Below are positions 33,541 through 44,571 of a DNA stretch of 64,000 bases, piece after piece. The DNA is from Parasitella parasitica (Eukaryota; Mucoromycota; Mucoromycetes; Mucorales; Mucoraceae), in NCBI GenBank assembly GCA_025201805.1, contig MU619266.1, positions 210,381 to 274,380 on the forward strand, given 5' to 3'. Under the pieces are notes generated by a model. It did no database searches and was not told the origin of the DNA. It was given only the letters and a program-made list of their open reading frames with translations. A program made the translations under genes and the position numbers. Positions within the stretch are counted from its first letter, which is position 1. The number at the start of each line of letters is the position of its first letter.

Positions 33541-33917
33541 TTGATCTGCCATAATTATAGATAGGAGATCATGGCAATGTACTTCAATTGAAGATTGAAG
33601 ATTGTCCAATGATGTGATGTGATACGCTTGTGTAAATTGGAGAATAAAGTCTCTGTTTCAAATCAAGAAGGTTATTCCTGTAAGTAACACAGATCTGAGC
33701 ACCAGGATAAAGGTTAAGGCTCTGTCAGATCAAAGACGTGTAGCCCTTGCTGTATAACCTCATATCGTACCCTGTCAAGTAGATTGTCACTGTGAATTAG
33801 TCTTGTCAATTAGTAATCTAAATAAGTCACCATAAATTTATGTAGTTGTAAAAAGTATAAATAGCAGATGCAATTTCGATCTTAAATAAAGTATCTTTAG
33901 TTTTCGTATCTCGTTAA
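33541..33917 (+). repeat. LTR-like repeat, copy B (tandem pair)
   Basis: Begins TTGATCTGCCATAAT and ends TATCTCGTTAA; head-to-tail with copy A, 69 bp apart. Diverged from A by many substitutions and indels, so the pair is old. No gag or pol lies between or beside the copies. Confidence 0.6.
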
Positions 33918-33951
33918 CCTTTGGTTTTTTTATTATCTTTTTGATCCAACA

Positions 33952-34162
33952 TGTTATATCAATAACATGGCAAAGTCTCACATCAGGATCTCAGATCAGT
34001 CCCAGGGTCTTACAGTAAATCATGGGTAGTCATGATTTACATTATGCAGCTAAACAGTAGAACCCTAGTGTAATGAATGTGTATATAATACATCGAGAGA
34101 TGTATTATGAATAAAGGTGTAATTCTTTGGCAGATTTATTTTATCAGACTTTTGACATAACA
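33952..34162 (+). mobile_element. Solo LTR with 5-bp target-site duplication
   Basis: The 211-bp segment starts TGTTAT and ends ATAACA, the inverted TG...CA termini of a retrotransposon LTR, and is flanked on both sides by CAACA (33947-33951 and 34163-34167). Inside are GTATATAATAC, a perfect hairpin AATACATC-gaga-GATGTATT (34087-34106) and ATGAATAAAGG as a polyadenylation signal. This is the product expected after recombination between the two LTRs of an inserted element. It sits 34 bp after repeat copy B. Confidence 0.75.
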
Positions 34163-34167
34163 CAACA

Positions 34168-34620
34168 CGCCTTAACCTAGCTCGATAAGCACTTTTTTTG
34201 GCTCTAAAAAATGTTCCCGTTCATGCATATCTATATTCTCACGAGGACATCGGCGAGGCCATAGTGATATCTATAAAGTTATCAGATGACATCACAAATT
34301 TACATATCAAAATTGCATATAATCGCTGATATGCTGCGATAAAGAGCAAATCAAAGCCAGTCTTAAGCGCCAACAAATCAGACATGATCATCGCTATATG
34401 AGCATAAGTTGGTGTCGACTGGGCGATGAGTCTATCAAAAGTTATGTGCAAAAACAGTTATATTTTTCAGTATTTATTGTTATGCCAGTCTCAAAGGGCG
34501 CAGCGTAATGTTATGTAAATGTTGTTTTTATAAGATAATAAAGACTTTTCTGAATAAAACCAGATACAAAACTGAAGACTTTTATTGACATAAGATATGA
34601 TCTCTATTTATACTAAAATA
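34168..34620. other. Intergenic region, nothing recognised
   Basis: Short AT-rich stretch between the solo LTR and the first DD34E element; one 70-codon minus-strand frame (34239-34451) shows no motif. Confidence 0.35.
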
Positions 34621-34622
34621 TA

Positions 34623-36134
34623 CACTATTTTCACTTAATGTTGTCGCACATTTGGGAGAACATGTGTCGCACATTTGGAAATAAGCTTGGCGTACTAAAT
34701 GAAAAAAAACTTGGCGCGCGCATAGACAAAAATTTGTCTTATTAAAAGGTTTAAATATTGGCGCATATCAAGTACTTGAGGGTTTACATTTTTCTTTGAA
34801 AATGAATGCTACTTTTATGCATTATGACGGTCAAGGAAATCTTTATAATGACGAAGGCATGGCAGTTACAATAGTGGAAATGGAGGTAGATGAGGAAGAT
34901 ACAAGAGCTCCCGACATTCGCAAGCATTACAAAGATTCAGAAAAGGAGCAGTAGTTGTTTACCTTGATCTATGAAAAGAGCATGAGTGCCAGAGCTGCAA
35001 ACAATAAAACTGCAGATCAACCCACGCACAGCACAGCGATGGTTTAAAAAAACGATCAAGAGAATCCACAGACATATATTGCAAGGAAAGAAGGTAGTGG
35101 AAGACCTGCGGGTAGACCTGGGTTACTTGACGATAGCCACAAAAAATTTATTGTCGATTTAGTGGACGATCAGCCCTCCCTAGTATTAAATCAAATGATG
35201 GAGAATCTGACAGCGTCATTTATCGAATTAGAAATATCCAAAACGGCTCTCTACTATTTTGTCACTAAAAATTGCAATATTAGTCTGAAGAGAGCTCCTT
35301 TTCACTCAGTAGATCGTAATAGTCTTGAAAAGATCAAGGAACGAAAGGAGTGGGTAGAAAAATGGATGGACACAGACATCGACTATATGAGCAACTGTGT
35401 ATTCATCGATGAAGCTGCAATTTACATCAACATGAAGCGAACTTTTGCATGGTCAAAAGTAGAGACTAGGGCAGTAGTCAAAGTGCCAAAAACAAAGGCA
35501 AAAACAACAACCATCTTGGGAGCACCATCAGCTCAAGGCGTTGTCAACATTAAAGTAAGACGGCCTCGAGTGCTGCCTTTTTCGAAGAAGAGGAAAACTG
35601 CTGGATCAAGTGGGTCTTCCCAAAAGCAAAGCAGAGGCACTGTTACTGGTCATTATTTCAATTTCTTGAATGACACGATGGATGTCATGGACAAATTTCC
35701 AGATGTTTTTAAGGACAATTACTTGATAATGGACAACGCCCCGATTCACATAAATGAAGATATCAAAAGTGTTATAGAAGGGCGTGGATATAGATGTGTC
35801 TATCTTTTTCCCTATTCACCTGAGCTCAATCCAACCGAGCAGTTTTGGTCCGTTTGCAAAAGCAAACTAAAAAGGGAGAGGCTTTTAGAAGAAGAAGCGC
35901 TTTCATCGAAAATCGCCGATGCATGCAATCAAATTCTTCTCAATGATCTCAAAGGATTCTGCAAATATTCTATCGATAGATTTAATGATTCCTTGCAAGA
36001 GAAGCCTCTTTAAAAATAAACCATAAACGTCGCATTTGTCGCATACAACTTATACGCCATCTTTTCTTCCAAATGTTTTAAAATGTGCGACAAATTTCTT
36101 TCAAAGAGTGCGACAACATTAAGTCAAAATAGTG
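34623..36134 (+). mobile_element. Tc1/mariner-IS630-type DNA transposon, copy 1
   Basis: A 1512-bp element with terminal inverted repeats CACTATTTTCACTTAATG / reverse complement (one mismatch at the right end), flanked by TA on both sides (34621-34622 and 36135-36136), the target site of Tc1/mariner elements. Subterminal GTCGCACATTTGG-like motifs recur at both ends and may be transposase-binding sites. It carries one transposase gene, interrupted near its N-terminus. An inverted copy lies at 39277-40802. Confidence 0.9.
34802..36013 (+). pseudogene. DD34E transposase (IS630/Tc1 family), N-terminal part broken
   Basis: The catalytic half is open from about 35050 to the stop at 36013: YMSNCVFIDEAAIY (first Asp), NYLIMDNAPIHIN (second Asp), and LNPTEQFWSVCKSK (Glu), with 34 residues between the second Asp and the Glu. 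The N-terminal half is broken three times: TAG at 34952 after KDSEKEQ, a frame change near 35000 inside the first helix-turn-helix (MSARAA), and another at the A7 run 35046-35052 just after INPRTAQRWFKK. A GRPAGRP hinge (35099 onward) separates DNA-binding and catalytic parts. As it stands the gene cannot give a full-length protein unless frameshifting and readthrough occur. Confidence 0.8.
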
Positions 36135-36136
36135 TA

Positions 36137-36419
36137 CTTGATAGTTTAATGGGACAAGAAGAACCAACTGTTTATTATATATATATATATATATATAATG
36201 GTTAATACAGAGAACCAATTACGTGATGGGGACAATTATCAATTGTTGGTTCAGGATGATAAAATATAAATAAGGATTGAAATGAAATGAAATGACTAGA
36301 CTTGAGCGATTTGATAGTTATAATCAATGAAATAGTAGTAATGATAATTAAAAGCTAGGGAAAAAGGGAATGGATAGAATATGAAGGGGACACATATATA
36401 CACATATAAAAAGAGAGAG
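36137..36419. other. Flank with (TA)n microsatellite and inverted repeat
   Basis: Holds a (TA) run near 36174-36198 and an inverted GAACCAAC / GTTGGTTC pair about 90 bp apart. No gene. Confidence 0.4.
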
Positions 36420-38413
36420 TTACTCCTGGAAGTGCTCCAAGTCTTCCCAGCATGCCCGGATGTACTGTTCATCGTCTGCTTCTTCAAGATCTTTGATTGC
36501 AGCTTCTATCTTATTCATAATTCTGCCCTTTCTTTCACTTGTCTCCCACTCTTTTGTTGCTGATGAATCTGACGATGATTGGGATGATTGGGATGATTGT
36601 AAATCTGTGTCAGGAGAGTCCTCTCGGAAAGTATTAAGAGAGGTGGAATTATTCAGATAGTTTAAATCATCTTGCAAAGCTATTTCGCACATTACTGTAA
36701 TCTTTTTAAGATTGAGGAGGACATGACGCTAAAGCAGAATGCAAGTTTTAGAACGTTGATTAAAACCAGATAAATTACAAGACTTACGAAAAGAGACAGT
36801 ATGGTAGTAATATAGTCAGCCAATTGCGAACCAGAGCCGTTGTTTGGAATGCTTGTTTCCTTCTTCACATAATGTAACAGACGATCATCAATTAATTTGG
36901 TTCCGTATATGCGAAGAGTCAGCTTGTTGAAATGACATGAGATAGATTCAATGTAATACGAGCATTCTTTGTAGGGGAGTAGGGTCAGCCAATACTTCAA
37001 TGAGCTGCTTCTCACGAGATCTGCCTTTTCGATGTCATTTTCCGATTTCTTTTCCTTTGGTTTATCCTCGCAGAACAACTGTTCGAAAAACCTGTCATTA
37101 GAGTTGGACTCTAAAATGAAATCAAGTCTACAATTTTTTTGTTCTGTGGGCAATTGCTTTAACTCCTTCAGAGTCTTGATTATCACAGATTCGCATTCAG
37201 CACTACAAGGAAAAAATGAGAAGTTGAGCAACTGCGTGATTGGAGTCATTTAGAAATCCTTACCGTTTGCTTTCAAAGAGATTGCTCGACAGAAATAAGA
37301 GATCAAATGCCTCACTATACACATTTACTCTATACCAGCATTCATTGTGATCCCTCTTCAAGTGATCATGTTTATGCAAGACAATACTATTGGAATAACG
37401 CGATTAAAAAAAAGAGACATGCTAGAATCAATATCCTATCCAAGTACTTACAACTTCTCCACCAGGATTTTGATAAAAACTAGTTCATCAGCACTTTCAA
37501 TAACACTAATTGATTCAACACTTTCAATAAAATCGTCCATTTTTTTTGCTTCGGATATTTTCTTTAACAGTGCATGCTCTTCAGCCTTAAGTAGCGGGAT
37601 AAGCAATTCATCCAGCTTCTTCGTGATCCTATTGGTTATAGCTTGTAATCTTCGAGGGATAATGAAGCTTTGTCTAAAATCAAGGATATCCTTCAAACCA
37701 CTTTAAAAATGTCAATAAAAGTTGGCTGACTATCTAAGTGTACGCTTCAACTTACCAACTATCCACAAGTAAAGCAGCTTGTTTGTAATGACTCAATCCC
37801 TTGAAGTCTTTAGGCATGATTTTTCTTCTTCTCTTTACAGCAGATGATGATGGTGGTGGTGTGGCGACAACAGCAGTAGCAGCCAATGGTGATGATGAAG
37901 AGGCGATAGCACCAGACGACGCACCGATTTGATCTGTGATAGATGTCGTTAAACGACTCTTGGCGGAAGCCTCTGATTGCTAGTTTATGGATCAACATAG
38001 TCAGATTAATAAAGCTACAAGCAATATTAAAAACTTGCTTTCTCCACATTGGCTTCAATTAACAAACTTGCAGGTCTTGACTTCAAAACACTATCAACAT
38101 TACTGTAAAGCATATTCGCTCTTGAAATGACAAAAGGTTTACATTTGGTGTCATTTATCTTGAGTTTCCAGACATCAAAAAGCAATTCCTTTAGTATAAC
38201 CATCTCGTTGGGTCCATTGATAAGATGAAAAGAGCGAGAGACATAAAACAACAAATTCATGTTGGACCAGTTTTTATAACTAGTTTTGGAAACATGTTCG
38301 AATAGTAGTTGCACAATATCCTCCTTTGGAACTATTCATTTTTCAGTAACTATTATTCGTGAGTTTACTTCAGAATATTTACCTTCTACAAGCAGTTGCT
38401 TGGTGTCAGCCAT
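36420..38413 (-). CDS. Seven-exon protein of unknown function, possible PD-(D/E)XK-like fold
   Basis: Exons on the minus strand: 38413-38383, 38331-38035, 37972-37756, 37700-37452, 37386-37264, 37202-36788, 36728-36420, all GT-AG, giving 546 residues. Features in order: N-terminal helical part, a Ser/Ala/Pro linker ending in KRRRKIMPK (possible nuclear signal), GLKDILDFRQSFIIPRRLQ, VNVYSEAFDLLFLSSNLFESKR, RLDFILE followed about 14 residues later by CEDKPKEKK, YESISCHFNKLTLRIYG-type strands, and an acidic Ser-rich tail. 'SEA...LDF...(E)xK' with flanking strands resembles the nuclease-like core seen in large Mucoromycota-specific families, but this is a pattern match and not proof. It lies alone between the two inverted DD34E elements. 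Confidence 0.7.
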
Positions 38414-38566
38414 GATGCGATGATAGTAAATGAGTTGAAAGCTTTGCGAAAGGAACAAAACACGAGAAATGATGACGTAAATAACTTCATAAAAAAAAAT
38501 CGCCTTTTCTTTTGGGGGCTCTTTATCTCTCGACTATTGCAGGTAATGTTATAAACGCTTGTAGTG
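38414..38566. promoter_or_regulatory. Probable promoter region of the seven-exon gene
   Basis: Short AT-rich segment between the ATG at 38413 and the structured repeat; no clear TATAAATA box is seen. Confidence 0.25.
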
Positions 38567-38710
38567 GACTAGGGCTTTCCATCTTGCTAGGTGATAGTTA
38601 TGGCCGTGTATCATAGATCACTCCCTAGTCAAACATTTCACTTCCCGGCTGCATCTGTGGAGCGTAATTGCTTGGAGATAGCATAAACCGTGTCTTGGAG
38701 GAAAGTGTCC
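38567..38710 (+). ncRNA. Candidate structured RNA element, unit 1 of a tandem pair (strand uncertain)
   Basis: Contains a 34-nt core (38591-38624, starting GTGATAGTTATGGCC) identical to that in unit 2 and able to fold as GTGAT..TATG..CATA..ATCAC. The core is enclosed by CTAGG/CCTAG (38587-38591 with 38624-38628) or, as an alternative, by GACTAGGG/CCCTAGTC (38567-38574 with 38623-38630). A second conserved block (38657-38681, GTGGAGCGTAATTGC...) is enclosed by CACTTCCC/GGAAAGTG (38639-38646 with 38700-38707). No open frame covers it. Not matched to any RNA family I know. Confidence 0.45.
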
Positions 38711-38716
38711 CATTCA

Positions 38717-38835
38717 CCTACCTGAGTGATAGTTATGGCCGTGTATCATAGATCACTCCTCAGGTAGGCATGGTAGTGTGAAGGTCTCACCCGTGGGGCG
38801 TAATTGCTTAGGGGTAGAGTAGCAGGCGCACTACC
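38717..38835 (+). ncRNA. Candidate structured RNA element, unit 2 of a tandem pair (strand uncertain)
   Basis: The same 34-nt core (38726-38759) is enclosed by a perfect 10-bp stem CCTACCTGAG/CTCAGGTAGG (38717-38726 with 38759-38768). The second block (38793-38817) differs from unit 1 only by A/G changes and is enclosed by GGTAGTG/CACTACC (38772-38778 with 38829-38835). Stem sequences differ from unit 1 while pairing is kept. The TTGCTTAGGGG inside the second block resembles a Pol III A box, but no B box was found. Confidence 0.45.
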
Positions 38836-39274
38836 GAATGCTTACTTCACTACTTTATTGATAATATGAGTTGAACTGTGCTAACCCAATCTTTATACAT
38901 ATATATATGAACATGATAACACTATATTGGATTGAGGCGTAATCTGCGAAAAAACGTTAGTGAACAAGCATTATATACTTTTCTATTGGCTTTTCGGTGT
39001 ATTGTGTGTCTGGTCATTTGTAAGCGATCGAACTTTTAGAATGTCTGTTTCCAAGGTGTTTAGCTATGGTATCCCAATATGCTGGCATGGATTCTCGCTG
39101 CTGTAATTTTTGCTTGTAAATTTGGTCGAATGTTTTTGAAGTAGATAGGCATGCATACACAATTAAAAACAAAGTTTAATGTTAAGCTCAAAAGCGTGAG
39201 TTATAGACACGGTATTTTATGTAGTGGTGCAAGTGCAGTACACTATTATTTGGTTGACCATGACATAAATCAAC
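38836..39274. other. Intergenic region between structured repeat and transposon copy 2
   Basis: AT-rich, with a short (TA) run near 38900; nothing recognised. Confidence 0.35.
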
Positions 39275-39276
39275 TA

Positions 39277-40802
39277 TATTTTCACTTAATGTTGTCGCAC
39301 TCTTTGAAAGAAATTTGTCGCACATTTTAAAACATTTGGAAGAAAAGATGGCGTATAAGTTGTATGCGACAAATGCGACGTTTATGGTTTATTTTTAAAG
39401 AGGCTTCTCTTGCAAGGAATCATTAAATCTATCGATAGAATATTTGCAGAATCCTTTGAGATCATTGAGAAGAATTTGATTGCATGCATCGGCGATTTTC
39501 GATGAAAGCGCTTCTTCTAAAAGCCTCTCCCTTTTTAGTTTGCTTTTGCAAACGGACCAAAACTGCTCGGTTGGATTGAGCTCAGGTGAATAGGGAAAAA
39601 GATAGACACATCTATATCCACGCCCTTCTATAACACTTTTGATATCTTCATTTATGTGAATCGGGGCGTTGTCCATTATCAAGTAATTGTCCTTAAAAAC
39701 ATCTGGAAATTTGTCCATGACATCCATCGTGTCATTCAAGAAATTGAAATAATGACCAGTAACAGTGCCTCTGCTTTGCTTTTGGGAAGACCCACTTGAT
39801 CCAGCAGTTTTCCTCTTCTTCGAAAAAGGCAGCACTCGAGGCCGTCTTACTTTAATGTTGACAACGCCTTGAGCTGATGGTGCTCCCAAGATGGTTGTTG
39901 TTTTTGCCTTTGTTTTTGGCACTTTGACTACTGCCCTAGTCTCTACTTTTGACCATGCAAAAGTTCGCTTCATGTTGATGTAAATTGCAGCTTCATCGAT
40001 GAATACACAGTTGCTCATATAGTCGATGTCTGTGTCCATCCATTTTTCTACCCACTCCTTTCGTTCCTTGATCTTTTCAAGACTATTACGATCTACTGAG
40101 TGAAAAGGAGCTCTCTTCAGACTAATATTGCAATTTTTAGTGACAAAATAGTAGAGAGCCGTTTTGGATATTTCTAATTCGATAAATGACGCTGTCAGAT
40201 TCTCCATCATTTGATTTAATACTAGGGAGGGCTGATCGTCCACTAAATCGACAATAAATTTTTTGTGGCTATCGTCAAGTAACCCAGGTCTACCCGCAGG
40301 TCTTCCACTACCTTCTTTCCTTGCAATATATGTCTGTGGATTCTCTTGATCGTTTTTTTAAACCATCGCTGTGCTGTGCGTGGGTTGATCTGCAGTTTTA
40401 TTGTTTGCAGCTCTGGCACTCATGCCCTTTTCATAGATCAAGGTAAACAACTACTGCTCCTTTTCTGAATCTTTGTAATGCTTGCGAATGTCGGGAGCTC
40501 TTGTATCTTCCTCATCTACCTCCATTTCCACTATTGTAACTGCCATGCCTTCGTCATTATAAAGATTTCCTTGACCGTCATAATGCATAAAAGTAGCATT
40601 CATTTTCAAAGAAAAATGTAAACCCTCAAGTACTTGATATGCGCCAATATTTAAACCTTTTAATAAGACAAATTTTTGTCTATGCGCGCGCCAAGTTTTT
40701 TTCATTTAGTACGCCAAGCTTATTTCCAAATGTGCGGCATTGTTCTTCCAAATGTGCGACATGTTTATTCAAAGAGTGCGACAACATTAAGTGAAAATAG
40801 TG
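39277..40802 (-). mobile_element. Tc1/mariner-IS630-type DNA transposon, copy 2 (inverted)
   Basis: Nearly identical to copy 1 but inverted. The end at 40802 is intact (AAAATAGTG followed by TA at 40803-40804); the end at 39277 starts TATTTTCACTTAATG, three bases (CAC) short of the expected terminus, directly after TA. The region inside the 40802 end also differs from copy 1, with an extra GTCGCAC/CCGCACATTTGG motif. Together the two copies bracket 3.1 kb. Confidence 0.88.
39395..40636 (-). pseudogene. DD34E transposase, copy 2, same N-terminal breaks
   Basis: Same catalytic half as copy 1 (FIDEAAIY, MDNAPIH, NPTEQFW) but one glutamate codon shorter in the LLEE(E)ALSSK run, and Lys-Gly replaces Lys-Ser before MSARAA. 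The in-frame TAG (after KDSEKEQ) and both frame changes, including the seven-base A run, are shared with copy 1, so the lesions predate the duplication of the element or are part of how it is expressed. Confidence 0.8.
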
Positions 40803-40804
40803 TA

Positions 40805-41963
40805 TCTCAATCAACGTTTATCCACATAACATCTGATGTTTGACAAGAAGTGTCAAACCTTATTAAATCACAGCATTTCCAGGACAGACCTATCTTTCTA
40901 TTTTACATTAAAGAGAAGATTGGGTAGGATGTCTTCCCGACCTCCCGCGATCATGTATTCTTTGAATAAGCCTGGAACCTTGCAAGAGGTCCAATTACAA
41001 CTTGTAGCTTATTCCTTATTTGTAAAAGAATTACCAACAATTAATATCATGATCCGTGCATTATGACTAAGTTAGATATGACATATGTAGCCTTTATATG
41101 GATACAACATTTATCATGAATATCAGATATTTGCTCATAAGTTCTGCTAAAATGATCGTTGAACCGAGATCTAAGTTGGAAAACTTAGCGTTGACTCACC
41201 TTTATCTGACAACAACGTTGGTATCCATGCTTAAATTGAAATCAAGAAATTTATCAGCAGTGAAACCGCATGAAAATTGTGTATAGATTATAGTGATATA
41301 TAATATATCTCACTGGTCTAATTGTTCCTTTATACAATTCAGTCAGTCACTACATAATAGTTTGTTACTAGCTCTTAAGACATTAACCAACCCACACCAG
41401 CTCATGTTCCTGGATCAATCCTCACAACAGATGAAAGAGCAAATGACACAATAGTGTTCAAACGATGTATTTCTTATTTATTCATCAATAGTTATAAGGT
41501 GCTATTATATTCACCAGTTGGATGTTTCCGCTAAAATCTTTTCATGGTAATAAATATTTGATAGATACAAATATATGTATTCGTATTCGTATTCGTGTCT
41601 ATAGCAAAGGATATCCTCGAAATGTTTGAAATATTAGAAACGGACTAAACAGAGTACTTATTAAAAAAAGTTGTATCTTCATATATTTGACAATTATACT
41701 TTTTGGACTTAGTTGTTTAATAGGTTTTATGGGGCATAGGATGTTCGTATCATCCATCTAAACGATCGTTTGATTACACAATTGAACGATTGAGGCGACT
41801 CCGCTTCTCATAAATTTTGCAGTTGAAAGCTGTTTTATTAGAGCATTACAGCTGCAAAGATAAGTTTGCAATCTATCTTTATATGGTATTTATTTATTAA
41901 CATCAGTAAGAGAGAGACAAAAGGTATAATATAAAGTACAGCATTTCAACAACAAAAGCTTAA
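40805..41963. other. Intergenic region, possible old repeat fragment
   Basis: No gene. A stretch near 41107-41138 (TTTATCATGAATATCAGAT...) resembles 32976-33007 just before repeat copy A, so it may be another relic of the same repeat family; the match is short and could be chance. Confidence 0.3.
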
Positions 41964-44256
<2,293 letters not shown>

Positions 44257-44571
44257 TTTGTTTTTTTTGTTTCTTTTTGCTTTTTGGTCAAAAAAAACCC
44301 AGAGAAGAAAGCAAGAAAAAGGAAAGAGGAAAGAGAAGATGTAGAAGGGGATGTAAGTTAGTAGCGTTATTTATTTAAAACTACGTCAACAATATAGTGG
44401 AATGACGACAAGGACAGTTTGTAAGGCTATGAGAATATGCCGTTGCAGTTTATTCTGGTCTAATAAAAAACGAGAAGAAAGAACGAAAAAGAGAATCAAT
44501 CCACTATTTGTGGGTGCTAATTCATATAAATCATACACGTGCACTAGTAAAAAGACTATTTTTGGGGTTCT
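44257..44571. other. Short intergenic region
   Basis: Promoter side of the DUF300 gene and 3' flank of the glyoxal oxidase gene; purine-rich tracts only. Confidence 0.4.

Noticed and set aside
38801-38835. tRNA-like start with a TTGCTTAGGGG A-box-like motif
   Set aside because: No anticodon arm, T arm or B box (GGTTCGANTCC) follows, so it is not a tRNA gene; the segment is better treated as part of the duplicated structured element.
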